From NCBI GenBank assembly GCA_045605745.1, contig JAZUQN010000046.1, positions 1-29,809 of the forward strand: a DNA stretch of 29,809 bases, given 5' to 3'. A model generated the notes under the pieces. That model was not told the DNA's origin, did no database searches, and worked only from the letters and a program-made list of their open reading frames with translations. Source of the stretch: SIG710 sp045605745 (lineage in GTDB: Bacteria; Bacillota; Clostridia; Oscillospirales; CAG-272). Below are positions 7,599-15,596 of the stretch, piece after piece (within the stretch, counting starts at the first letter, position 1; every line of letters starts with the position of its first letter). The position numbers and the translations under genes are program-made.

Positions 7599-7604
7599 AA
7601 TTCT

Positions 7605-8675
7605 TTACTTGCTCGATTTTTCAATAGCTTCCCAAAGACCGTTCAAATAGCAAGCGCCCATTGCTCTGTCATAAAGACCATAGCCGGGCATACATACCTC
7701 ACCCCAAACCGTTCTTCCATGGTCGGGACGGATAGGACCTTCAAATCCTATATCGTGAAGAGCTTTCATAATCTCGTACATATCGAAGGTTCCGTCTGAT
7801 GAAAGATGTGCTGCCTCCTCAAAGAGCTTGCCGGGAACCCAGTGCTGAAGATTGCGAACATGAGCAAAATGAATTCTTCCGGGCATAGAACGAATGATAT
7901 CGGGAATATCATTATCCAGATTTGTGCCAAGAGATCCGGTGCAAAGAGTAACACCGTTATGTGGGTTATCAACTGCCTTCAGCATCTTGTGTATATTCTC
8001 TTTGTTTGTGATAATTCTCGGCAGTTCAAACACAGGCCATGCAGGATCATCAGGATGGATAGCCATGTTTATATCATATTTATCACAAGTGGGCATAATT
8101 GCCTTAAGGAAATAAACCAGATTATCAAAAAGATCCTCTTCGGTTACATTTTTATATGCATCAAAAAGCTCTTTAACATGAGCTAATCTTTCAGGCTCCC
8201 AACCCGGCATAACAAATCCATTGGAATTAGCATCTGTCTGATTAAAGAAAACCTGTGGGTCAATAGAATCAACAACATTCTGATCATATGCTAGAACTGT
8301 TGAGCCATCATGACGAGGCTTTGCAAGATCTGTTCTTGTCCAGTCGAAAACGGGCATGAAGTTATAGCACACCATCTTTATGCCTTCCTCGCCCAAATTT
8401 TCAAGTGTCTTTATATAGTTTTCAATATACTTATCTCTTGTTGGAAGACCGATTTTTATATCATCGTGGATATTAACGCTTTCAATGCCGCTGATCTCAA
8501 GACCTGCCGCCTCAACCTCTTCTTTAAGAGCTCGGATAGCCTCTCTTGTCCAAACCTCTCCGGGCTTTGTATTATAAAGAGTTGTGATAACGCCTTTTAC
8601 ACCGGGGATCTGACGAATTTTATCAAGAGTAACGCTGTCATAGCCTGTACCAAACCATCTGAGAGTCATTTTCAT
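7605..8675 (-). CDS. uxuA: Mannonate dehydratase
   Basis: Dehydrates D-mannonate to 2-keto-3-deoxygluconate in hexuronate (glucuronate) breakdown. The 356-residue protein fits the UxuA TIM-barrel family. It starts MKMTLRWFGTGYDSVTL and carries IHPDDPAWPVFELPRI, CTGSLGTN, HFAHVRN and RPDHGR, which hold the Cys, His and Asp residues that bind the catalytic metal in the family. The ATG at 8675 follows ACGGAGGAA. No uxuB, uxaC, kdgK or transporter is adjacent, so it is an isolated pathway gene here. A promoter at 8700-8728 overlaps an inverted repeat that could be an operator. The neighbouring DUF1015 gene points the same way but probably has its own promoter. Confidence 0.95.
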   Translation of the reverse strand: MKMTLRWFGTGYDSVTLDKIRQIPGVKGVITTLYNTKPGEVWTREAIRALKEEVEAAGLEISGIESVNIHDDIKIGLPTRDKYIENYIKTLENLGEEGIKMVCYNFMPVFDWTRTDLAKPRHDGSTVLAYDQNVVDSIDPQVFFNQTDANSNGFVMPGWEPERLAHVKELFDAYKNVTEEDLFDNLVYFLKAIMPTCDKYDINMAIHPDDPAWPVFELPRIITNKENIHKMLKAVDNPHNGVTLCTGSLGTNLDNDIPDIIRSMPGRIHFAHVRNLQHWVPGKLFEEAAHLSSDGTFDMYEIMKALHDIGFEGPIRPDHGRTVWGEVCMPGYGLYDRAMGACYLNGLWEAIEKSSK

Positions 8676-8699
8676 GGCAATATTCCTCCGTTATTTACA

Positions 8700-8728
8700 A
8701 TTATATTTTTTGCTGTAAACACAGCCAA
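8700..8728 (-). promoter_or_regulatory. Promoter of uxuA with overlapping inverted repeat
   Basis: TTGGCT (8723-8728) and TATAAT (8700-8705) with 17-bp spacing on the minus strand. TTTACA (8694-8699) and TGTAAA (8714-8719) form an inverted repeat spanning the -10 box, a plausible operator for a sugar-acid regulator. A further TTGTAAAT lies at 8787-8794. Confidence 0.65.
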
Positions 8729-8805
8729 CCATTTTAATTATAACTGATATGAGTAGTTTTTACCATTGCAATTACGGCTTTTTATATTGTAAATCCACCA
8801 TTATT

Positions 8806-10065
8806 TTATTTCTTGACTTTTCTGCATTCAAGATAAAATCTTTTGTCATCTGCATGCCCCATTGAAAAGGTTTTTCTTGGGAGCGCACCGTCGCAAATAA
8901 CCGTCTTGAACAGCTGATCCTTAGTCATTCCATCGAAAAGGAATCCAACAGTACCCTCTTTTGAAGCAAGCCTTCTCAAAGATTCTTCACCGTGAATATA
9001 ATCAACCTCAACGCCCCTGTGAGCTTTTACATATCTATCAAGAAAGGCCTGAAGAGTTCCAACAGTCAGCTGTGCTGTTGGATGCTCAAATGTCATTTCG
9101 CTGTCGCCATTTGCCGTAACTATCTTAACCCTCTGGGCTTTTTCAGAACCACCAAGTTCACTTGCGTACTTAGATAGACTTGACAAAAGATCATTTTCAT
9201 CTGCTCCGAAAACCACTCTGTAGATCGGCTCGAATTCGAGGGTATCATCATGGAGATTTTCGATTTCAACAAGAGCATATCTTGCCGGATGATCCTTGGC
9301 GATCTCACCAAGCTCCTCTTTGATGCTTTCATAGCAGGTTTTGGCTGTTGCGAGAGAATGATTACCATCTCCTACCGCAAAAAGGAGGGGGGCATAATCT
9401 CCGCCATATCGTGCTTTCATTGCCTCCGGCAGAACCAATGCATCAAGAGCCTTGATTATTCTCCCCTGCTCTTCTTTTTGAACAAAGCATCCAAAAACAT
9501 GGCCACCTCCCATCATCAAATCAAAATCATACGCTTTTTCCATAGATGATTTGTTTTTTGACACAGGCTCGATAACCGTTTTTTGGGGGTCATCAATCAA
9601 CATAAGGATATGAGGAAGCTCAATCGGAGCATCCTTTCTTATCCTAACTCTTGGCGGAATGCGCTCGAGAACAGTTCCCTCGGTTGCTCTTATCAGAGAA
9701 GATGATCCTTTTGAAAAATCATATTCTTCAAGATCTACCATACCGATTATACCTCGGCGCATCTTACCGTTTGGCTGAGTTCTTTCAAGATATATCATGG
9801 TTTCATTATGGGAAACAAGTATATCCTTTAGATATTTTTCCATCTCTGCATTAATGGATGGAACTCTTTTCCCGGTTTCTGAAAGATAAACCTCGGGCAA
9901 AGTGATATTAAGAGTTGAAGGAGCGTCTCCAACAGTTTTCTCAACTTCTGCCCAATATTCAGGCTCACTTGTATATTGATCACAGGCAACAACCGACCAT
10001 CTTGTTCCGTCAATTTTATCAAAATCAGGCAGCAGTATATCTGCCGCCAAAAAGCATTGCTTCAT
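8806..10065 (-). CDS. DUF1015 family protein
   Basis: A 419-residue protein matching the DUF1015 family in length and landmarks: ILLPDFDKIDGTRWSVVACDQ near the start, then IPPRVRIRKDAPIELPHILM, FAVGDGNHSLATAKTCYE and ALVEIENLHD. From memory, some relatives have been reported as free-serine kinases, but nothing in this sequence proves that, so the function is left open. I chose the ATG at 10065 because TTAGGAGA lies 7 bases upstream; the in-frame ATG at 10086 has no such site. A consensus promoter sits at 10094-10122. It is divergent from the ABC exporter. Confidence 0.85.
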   Translation of the reverse strand: MKQCFLAADILLPDFDKIDGTRWSVVACDQYTSEPEYWAEVEKTVGDAPSTLNITLPEVYLSETGKRVPSINAEMEKYLKDILVSHNETMIYLERTQPNGKMRRGIIGMVDLEEYDFSKGSSSLIRATEGTVLERIPPRVRIRKDAPIELPHILMLIDDPQKTVIEPVSKNKSSMEKAYDFDLMMGGGHVFGCFVQKEEQGRIIKALDALVLPEAMKARYGGDYAPLLFAVGDGNHSLATAKTCYESIKEELGEIAKDHPARYALVEIENLHDDTLEFEPIYRVVFGADENDLLSSLSKYASELGGSEKAQRVKIVTANGDSEMTFEHPTAQLTVGTLQAFLDRYVKAHRGVEVDYIHGEESLRRLASKEGTVGFLFDGMTKDQLFKTVICDGALPRKTFSMGHADDKRFYLECRKVKK

Positions 10066-10093
10066 ATTTTTTCTCCTAATATTCAATAAATTT

Positions 10094-10122
10094 ATTTTAC
10101 CATATCATAATCTTTTTTTCAA
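10094..10122 (-). promoter_or_regulatory. Sigma-A promoter of the DUF1015 gene
   Basis: TTGAAA (10117-10122) and TAAAAT (10094-10099), 17-bp spacing, minus strand. Confidence 0.75.
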
Positions 10123-10150
10123 TATATTTGCAAAAAAATTCCCAAAAAGG

Positions 10151-10179
10151 TTGCAAAGACAGCCTTTTTATGTTAAAAT
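10151..10179 (+). promoter_or_regulatory. Sigma-A promoter of the ABC exporter gene
   Basis: TTGCAA (10151-10156) and TAAAAT (10174-10179), 17-bp spacing, plus strand. Confidence 0.75.
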
Positions 10180-10215
10180 TTAGATGTAGATATTTCAAAA
10201 GAAAGGGTGAAGCAC

Positions 10216-12147
10216 TTGCCGCCACCGAGAAGTAATTTTGAATATAAAAAAATCGAGGCGCCAAAGAGCATAAAGGATATTCCCAGATATTTAAGGGAGC
10301 TTTTAGGCGGTTTTTTTGAAAGAATGATATATATCGTTAAGCTCGTTTGGGAAACCGGCCCATGGATACTTATCGTTTTATCATTAATTTCCCTTTTTCA
10401 AGGTGTAATGCCAATAGTAAGCTCATATGTTTCCCGTTATCTTTTAAACGCTCTGCAATTGGGATTTAATAAATATAGCAGCGCAAAGGAATTTTTCAAC
10501 TTTTCTTTTTCCGGCGAAAGCGTGTTCTTTCTGCTCATATTTATGTTTGTTCTCAAAATTCTCAATAGCGTAGTTGGACAAATCAACAGTGCGGTTCTAA
10601 GAATTTCGGGAGAAAATATAGTTAAATGCGTTAAGGTCAGAATAATGAGGAAGGCACGAGAGCTTGATATTGCAGCATTTGACCAACCTGCCTTCTATGA
10701 AAAGCTCGAAAACGCCAACCGAGAGGCAGGTCACCGCCCAATTCAAATATTAAATTCTACATTTACGGTTGTCAGTACATTCATTAAGCTGATATCATAT
10801 GTTGTAGTTTTGTCAACTGCTCCGGGACTTTGGTGGGCCTCCATAGTTATGGTTGTTGTGTCTATACCTTCTGCTATTATAAATTTCACATACCGCCGCA
10901 AAAATTTCTTCTATATGCGCTGGAAATCAAAAGAGCGCAGACAGATGAATTATTACAGCGATATTATGGTAAACAAGGATATGGCAAAAGAAGTCAGAAT
11001 CTTTGGTCTTGCAGACTCTTTTATTGACAAATTCGTTCAAGTATATAAGGTCTACTATGCCGGAATAAAGAAACTGATAGTTACAGAAAACGCATGGCAT
11101 GTTGCATTGGCAATTTTAGCAGCTATAACAAACTGTGCATTTTTTGCTTTCATTGCTTTTCTTGTTCTAACGGGAAAAATACTTATCGGAGACTATACCC
11201 TCTATACCGATTCTCTCACATCTATTGCTTCAAATGTTTCGTCACTTATCACAACCTCTGCATCTATTTATGAGGGAACGCTGTTCATCGATAATCTAAT
11301 TTCGTTTATGGATGAAAAGCAGAGTGTTGTTCCGCTGAACCCCGAAAAACCCGAAAGAGTGAAGCACGGAGCACCACACACAATAGAATTTTGCAATGTG
11401 AGCTTTTCATACCCGGGAACAGACAGACCTGTTATTAAAAATATAAATCTGAAATTTTCTCCCGGGGAAACCGTTGTTCTGGTTGGCCTTAACGGTGCCG
11501 GAAAAACTACGCTCATAAAGCTTCTAACAAGACTTTATGACCCCACCGAAGGTGTTATTCTCCTTGACGGAAAAGATATTCGCTCATATGATGTTAGCGA
11601 TATTTATAAAACCTTCGGCATAATTTTCCAGGATTTTGGAAAATATGCGGTAACTGTTGGCGAAAACATTGCCTTCGGTGATGTTGAAAGAAGAATGGAT
11701 GAAGAAGAATTAAGATACGCCGCAAAGCAAGCGGATGCTGCGGATTATATAAATCGCTTGCCAAACGGATTTGACACGCCGCTTATGCGCCATTTTGAGC
11801 AAAACGGCATTGAGCTTTCCATTGGTCAATGGCAAAAATTAGCCATCGCAAGAGCATTTTACAGTGAAAATGATATTCTTATTCTCGACGAGCCAACCGC
11901 TTCTCTTGATGCAATTGCAGAGCAAGAGATATTTAATCAATTTGACGAGCTTAGAAAGGACAAAATGTCCATTTTTGTATCGCATAGGCTTTCCAGCGCA
12001 ACCATTGCCACAAAGATAGTGGTTCTCGAACACGGTGCCGTTGTTGAAGAAGGCACCCATAAAGAGCTGATGGAGCGCAAGGGAAAATATTATGAGCTCT
12101 TCTCAACCCAAGCCAAAAGGTATATTGAAAGCAAGGACGAAATATAA
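10216..12147 (+). CDS. ABC transporter, fused permease and ATPase
   Basis: A 643-residue half-transporter that should work as a dimer in the cytoplasmic membrane. Residues about 40-345 hold the membrane domain with about six hydrophobic segments. The C-terminal ATPase has Walker A VGLNGAGKTT (near 421), the signature LSIGQWQKLAIARAF (near 533), Walker B ILILDEP (near 553) and the H-loop SHRLSSA (near 588). The signature is LSIGQ rather than LSGGQ, as in several peptide or lipid exporters. The substrate is unknown. I prefer the TTG at 10216, eight bases after AGAAAGGG. The GTG at 10207 is the alternative, but it touches that ribosome-binding site. It is a single gene with its own promoter and terminator. 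Confidence 0.92.
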   Translation: MPPPRSNFEYKKIEAPKSIKDIPRYLRELLGGFFERMIYIVKLVWETGPWILIVLSLISLFQGVMPIVSSYVSRYLLNALQLGFNKYSSAKEFFNFSFSGESVFFLLIFMFVLKILNSVVGQINSAVLRISGENIVKCVKVRIMRKARELDIAAFDQPAFYEKLENANREAGHRPIQILNSTFTVVSTFIKLISYVVVLSTAPGLWWASIVMVVVSIPSAIINFTYRRKNFFYMRWKSKERRQMNYYSDIMVNKDMAKEVRIFGLADSFIDKFVQVYKVYYAGIKKLIVTENAWHVALAILAAITNCAFFAFIAFLVLTGKILIGDYTLYTDSLTSIASNVSSLITTSASIYEGTLFIDNLISFMDEKQSVVPLNPEKPERVKHGAPHTIEFCNVSFSYPGTDRPVIKNINLKFSPGETVVLVGLNGAGKTTLIKLLTRLYDPTEGVILLDGKDIRSYDVSDIYKTFGIIFQDFGKYAVTVGENIAFGDVERRMDEEELRYAAKQADAADYINRLPNGFDTPLMRHFEQNGIELSIGQWQKLAIARAFYSENDILILDEPTASLDAIAEQEIFNQFDELRKDKMSIFVSHRLSSATIATKIVVLEHGAVVEEGTHKELMERKGKYYELFSTQAKRYIESKDEI

Positions 12148-12153
12148 AAAATC

Positions 12154-12187
12154 AAGGGACTGAGCCGAAAGGCTCAGTCCCTTTTAA
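12154..12187 (+). terminator. Intrinsic terminator of the ABC exporter gene
   Basis: AAGGGACTGAGCC and GGCTCAGTCCCTT form a perfect 13-bp stem (12154-12183) closed by a GAAA tetraloop, followed by TTTT. Confidence 0.9.
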
Positions 12188-12199
12188 TTGTGAACATAA

Positions 12200-12325
12200 A
12201 AATTTTGATTTGTCGGGGAGAATAGGAGAGCACACTGCTCTCGTTTGTGAAAAGTGATTGCTCTACAAAAACTTCGCAGTGTGCTCTTTTTTGTAAAATT
12301 AAACTCCCCCACAAACTCCTGTTTA
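12200..12325 (-). repeat. Dispersed palindromic repeat, copy C (ends inverted relative to copy B)
   Basis: About 126 bp. The right-end sequence AAATTTTGATTTGTCGGGGA is here on the left (12200-12219), and the CAGGAG end is on the right, read on the minus strand (12304-12325). The two ends match at 15 of 21 positions as inverted repeats. The core (12228-12286) keeps the same plus-strand direction as in copy B. It has arms GAGCACACTGC and GCAGTGTGCTC, and hairpin TCGTTT-GTGAA-AAGTGA at 12241-12257. It lies between the terminators of the convergent ABC exporter and EF-G-like genes. Confidence 0.8.
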
Positions 12326-12350
12326 CTTAATTCTTTCATGATAAATCCTT

Positions 12351-12385
12351 AAAACAAAAAACGGGCTGAGTCAATGACTCAGCCC
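12351..12385 (-). terminator. Intrinsic terminator of the EF-G-like gene
   Basis: GGGCTGAGT and ACTCAGCCC form the stem (12363-12385). The minus strand then reads GTTTTTTGTTTT. Confidence 0.88.
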
Positions 12386-12401
12386 TATTTTTCTAACTAT
12401 A

Positions 12402-14465
12402 TTATTCCTCGCCCTTAGCCTTATATGCATCAATAATCTTCTGTGCATTCGCAGAAGGCATTTCCTCATAGCGCAGGGGGTTGAATGTAAATTTGCCGCG
12501 TCCCTGTGTCATAGCACGGAGTGAAATGGTATAATCCATCATCTCAGCTCTCGGAACTTCGGCTTCAATAACGGTATATGCCTTCTTTTCTGCCGCTTCC
12601 ATTCCCATAACTCTTCCGCGCCTCTTATTGAGGTCACCCATGATATCTCCCACAACAGAATCCGGAACTGTTACCTTGAGTGCGCCAACAGGCTCAAGAA
12701 GAACCGGCTTTGCAGTTTTCAGACATTCTTTAAACGCAATGCCTGCCGCCAGCTTAAAGGACATTTCAGAGCTATCAACATCATGATAAGAACCGTCAAA
12801 CAGATCAGCCTTGATATTAACAACAGGATATCCTGCAACACCCTTCAACATTGCCTCCTGAAGTCCCTTTTCAACTGCAGGATGGAAGTTCTTAGGAACA
12901 CTTCCGCCAACTGTTGATTCTGTAAATACCAGCTTATCGTCACCATCACCGGGTGCAAAGCGAATTTTAACATGACCATACTGTCCGTGACCGCCGGTCT
13001 GCTTCTTATACTTTCCTTCAACCTCAACACTCTTTGTAATTGTCTCACGGTAAGGTATTATAGGTGTATCCAGCTTAACCGATGTGCCAAAGCGGCTCTT
13101 AAGCTTTGCAACTATAACATCAAGATGGATATCTCCCATACCGTAGATAAGCATCTGCTTTGTCTCTGCGTTATTTTCAAATCTAACAGTCAGATCTTCT
13201 TCAAGAAGCTTTGTTATACCTTGAGAAATCTTATCTTCATCTCCCTTTGCTTGAGGAGCAAGAGCCATGCACATATTAGGCTCGGGATAATTAACGGGTA
13301 CAAACTTAATCTCTCCCGCATTGGTAAGTGTATCGCAAGTACCTGTTGCGCTAAGCTTTGCAAGCATACCGATATCGCCGCAAGCAAGCTCGTTCACCTC
13401 TGTCTGCTTCTTGCCCTTAAGAGTGTATATCTTTGCAATCTTTTCAGCAGCACCCGAAGTGGTATTTTTCAGAGTGACATCCTTTTTAAGAGCACCGTTC
13501 ATAACCTTAAAGAAGGACATTTTACCTACAAACGGGTCAACAACCGTCTTAAATATGAAGAGAGCTGTTGGTCCCTCGGGATCTATATCGAAAGGAGCGA
13601 AAGTATTATCTGAAATCACCTTTTCTGTCTTCTTGGCAGTATGGCGCGGGAAGGAATGGTCAATAGCATCAAGAAGCGCACGAACGCCCCACATCTTTGT
13701 GGAAGATCCGCAATATACAGGAACAATCGAACCGTTTATAATACCGGTATGAAGTGCCTCAGCAGCTTCATCGTGTGTAATCTCCTCACCATTAAAATAT
13801 TTATCAAGAAGCTCGTCGCTTGTCTGAGCGATAGCCTCGTTAAATGCATCCTTATATTGAGCTGCAAGAGTTGCAAAATCAACATTCATAGGAACTTCCT
13901 TGCGAGATCCGTCTGTTGCGTATTCATACGCCTTCATGTCCATAAGGTCAACCATCACAACGGTGTTTCCGGAGCGAACAGGAATAAATACGGGGCAAAG
14001 AGCGTTACCGAATTTTGCATGGAGGCCCTTGAACACACGCTCAAAATCAGCCTCAGCATCATCACACTTATTGATAAAGAATGCCTTTGGGATGTCTATG
14101 GCATAATCCCAAGCCAGCTCCGTACCAACCTCAACTCCCGCCTTGCCGTCAAGAACGATAATTGCGCTATCAGCAACTCTAACACCCTGCATTTCCTCGC
14201 CAACAAAGCCAAGATAACCGGGGGTGTCGATAACATTGATCTTAGCATCTCCCCAAACAAGGTCCGATACTGTAGCACTAATAGAATAGCCTCTCTTTAT
14301 TTCTTCAGCATCATAGTCGGATGTAGTGTTTCCGTCCGGAGTTTTTCCAAGACGGTCAATGCACTTAGCTATATAAAGCATTGCCTCTGTCAAGGAAGTC
14401 TTACCGGCACCACCATGTCCGAGAAGTGCAACATTTCTGATTTGTTTTGTTTCAAATACTGCCAT
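12402..14465 (-). CDS. Elongation factor G paralogue (EF-G-like translational GTPase)
   Basis: A 687-residue protein with the five-domain EF-G layout. The GTPase motifs are GHGGAGKT (16-23), DTPG (80-83) and NKCD (132-135). The C-terminal region has the domain IV segment QTGGHGQYGHVKI. The switch I segment reads RGYSI rather than the RGITI of canonical EF-G, as seen in the FusA2-type paralogues of Firmicutes. It is not next to rpsL, rpsG or tuf, which also argues against the housekeeping fusA. Its role may be translation under stress or ribosome recycling; this is inference. I start at the ATG at 14465 because MAVFETKQIRNVALLGHGG aligns with relatives. A TTG at 14504 is in frame, but its ribosome-binding site would touch the codon. 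Confidence 0.88.
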   Translation of the reverse strand: MAVFETKQIRNVALLGHGGAGKTSLTEAMLYIAKCIDRLGKTPDGNTTSDYDAEEIKRGYSISATVSDLVWGDAKINVIDTPGYLGFVGEEMQGVRVADSAIIVLDGKAGVEVGTELAWDYAIDIPKAFFINKCDDAEADFERVFKGLHAKFGNALCPVFIPVRSGNTVVMVDLMDMKAYEYATDGSRKEVPMNVDFATLAAQYKDAFNEAIAQTSDELLDKYFNGEEITHDEAAEALHTGIINGSIVPVYCGSSTKMWGVRALLDAIDHSFPRHTAKKTEKVISDNTFAPFDIDPEGPTALFIFKTVVDPFVGKMSFFKVMNGALKKDVTLKNTTSGAAEKIAKIYTLKGKKQTEVNELACGDIGMLAKLSATGTCDTLTNAGEIKFVPVNYPEPNMCMALAPQAKGDEDKISQGITKLLEEDLTVRFENNAETKQMLIYGMGDIHLDVIVAKLKSRFGTSVKLDTPIIPYRETITKSVEVEGKYKKQTGGHGQYGHVKIRFAPGDGDDKLVFTESTVGGSVPKNFHPAVEKGLQEAMLKGVAGYPVVNIKADLFDGSYHDVDSSEMSFKLAAGIAFKECLKTAKPVLLEPVGALKVTVPDSVVGDIMGDLNKRRGRVMGMEAAEKKAYTVIEAEVPRAEMMDYTISLRAMTQGRGKFTFNPLRYEEMPSANAQKIIDAYKAKGEE

Positions 14466-14480
14466 TTTAGGTATACCGCG

Positions 14481-14504
14481 TTGTTTTTTGCTAGCAAAAA
14501 ACAA
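14481..14504 (-). promoter_or_regulatory. Perfect 24-base palindrome in the EF-G-like leader
   Basis: TTGTTTTTTGCT is followed directly by its exact reverse complement. In RNA this gives a 10-bp stem with a CTAG loop, located between AGAAAGGA (14505-14512) and the ATG at 14465. The leader holds a second short hairpin, ATGGT and ACCAT, near 14528-14544. It may be an operator or an RNA element controlling translation. Confidence 0.6.
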
Positions 14505-14550
14505 TCCTTTCTGTTAGTGTATTTACCATGGTTTTCGTTACCATATCCTT

Positions 14551-14579
14551 ATTATACTATAAATTTTTCCATATTGCAA
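14551..14579 (-). promoter_or_regulatory. Sigma-A promoter of the EF-G-like gene
   Basis: TTGCAA (14574-14579) and TATAAT (14551-14556), 17-bp spacing on the minus strand. The leader to the ATG is about 80 bases. Confidence 0.8.
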
Positions 14580-14661
14580 GAGCGAATTTTGTCTTTAGTG
14601 CTCTCAAAATGTAGAAATATGCAGCTCCTTTTTGTGCACTTTTGACAATTGCTATATCTAA

Positions 14662-14696
14662 AAGCAAAAGAGCACAGCCACTATTTGGCTATGCTC
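14662..14696 (-). terminator. Intrinsic terminator of the SleB-like gene
   Basis: On the minus strand GAGCATAGCC pairs with GGCTGTGCTC (one G-U pair, 14670-14696), followed by TTTTGCTTTT. Confidence 0.85.
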
Positions 14697-14717
14697 CTTT
14701 GCCCTATTAAATTAGTT

Positions 14718-15596
14718 TTAAGAATAAAAGGTGTGATTACCAAGGGTCATAATGTAAGTTCTGTTATTTGATACCCAAAGATTTGTTGAAATGGCCTCAT
14801 TTAGAAAATAGAGTATCTTGTCAGAAACGGTATATCCTTCAAGGCATATTTTAGCCGCAACAACGCTACTCTCCGAAGGCTCTTTATATATAGTGCCGTT
14901 TGAGATAGGCGTAAATTGAACACCAAATTTTGTATCAAATATTACATCGTAAACGGTGTTTGGAAACGCCTCATCTCTTGTGCGGTTCAGAACAACATTT
15001 CCAACTGCAATCTGCCCCATAAGACTTTCGCCGCGGCTTTCTGCGGAAATGATACGAGAGAGCCAATAAAGAACCTCAGCATCATAAACATCCGAAGCAT
15101 TCTCTGCCCTCTTTCCTCCGGATGTCAGTTCAACATATCCGGGCACAACTCCTTCCTTTGCCATCCAAGCAACATCTATTCCATATGCTTTAGAAATCAC
15201 TCTCACGGGTACATACATCGTTCCGTCTTTTAAAAAACTTCCGCCGGGACAATAAAATGCTCTATCATTCACCATCATATATTCAGCCCCCTCCGGTACA
15301 ATGATATGGAGGGCAGATGCCGTAACAGAAGCTGCTCGTGCATCATTATCCCAAGCTATTTCACAGCCTCCCATAAGTGTGCAAAATCTGCGCAAAGGCA
15401 CATATGTTACTCCGTTTACAAGAAGCGCACCCTCTCCGTCATCATCCTCAAGTACAAGCTCCCCATCAAGCTCGATAGAAACCGGGGCAACAATCGCTTC
15501 TCCAAATGCATAGGCTGACATTGCAAAGACAATTGTCATCAAAGCAACTAATGTGATGGTAAAAATACACCTCACCCAAATACTTCGTCTTTTCAT
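14718..15596 (-). CDS. SleB-like cell wall hydrolase with copper amine oxidase-type stalk domain
   Basis: A 292-residue secreted protein. Residues 1-30 are a signal peptide or anchor (basic start, then IFTITLVALMTIVFAMSAYA). Residues about 36-150 match the copper amine oxidase N-terminal-like stalk (VNGVTYVPLRRFCTLMGGCE, then GTMYVPVRVISKAYG), common in clostridial surface proteins and not an oxidase. Residues about 175-290 are a SleB-type hydrolase domain with the likely catalytic Glu186 in RIISAESRGES, followed by GQIAVGNVVLNR. SleB proteins are lytic transglycosylases that break down spore cortex peptidoglycan at germination. The ATG follows GAAAGGA. It lies downstream of the SpoVAF/GerAA-like gene on the same strand, which fits a germination role. 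Confidence 0.88.
   Translation of the reverse strand: MKRRSIWVRCIFTITLVALMTIVFAMSAYAFGEAIVAPVSIELDGELVLEDDDGEGALLVNGVTYVPLRRFCTLMGGCEIAWDNDARAASVTASALHIIVPEGAEYMMVNDRAFYCPGGSFLKDGTMYVPVRVISKAYGIDVAWMAKEGVVPGYVELTSGGKRAENASDVYDAEVLYWLSRIISAESRGESLMGQIAVGNVVLNRTRDEAFPNTVYDVIFDTKFGVQFTPISNGTIYKEPSESSVVAAKICLEGYTVSDKILYFLNEAISTNLWVSNNRTYIMTLGNHTFYS

Noticed and set aside
10207..10215. GTG at 10207 as start of the ABC exporter.
   Set aside because: The AAAGGG ribosome-binding site would touch the codon; the TTG at 10216 has correct spacing.
14466..14504. In-frame TTG at 14504 as start of the EF-G-like gene, adding 13 residues.
   Set aside because: AGAAAGGA directly abuts the codon, and the added residues are encoded by a palindrome and are not part of the conserved family start.
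12972..14645. Long plus-strand open frames opposite the EF-G-like gene.
   Set aside because: Low-complexity, cysteine-rich translations antisense to a strongly conserved GTPase; these are shadow frames.
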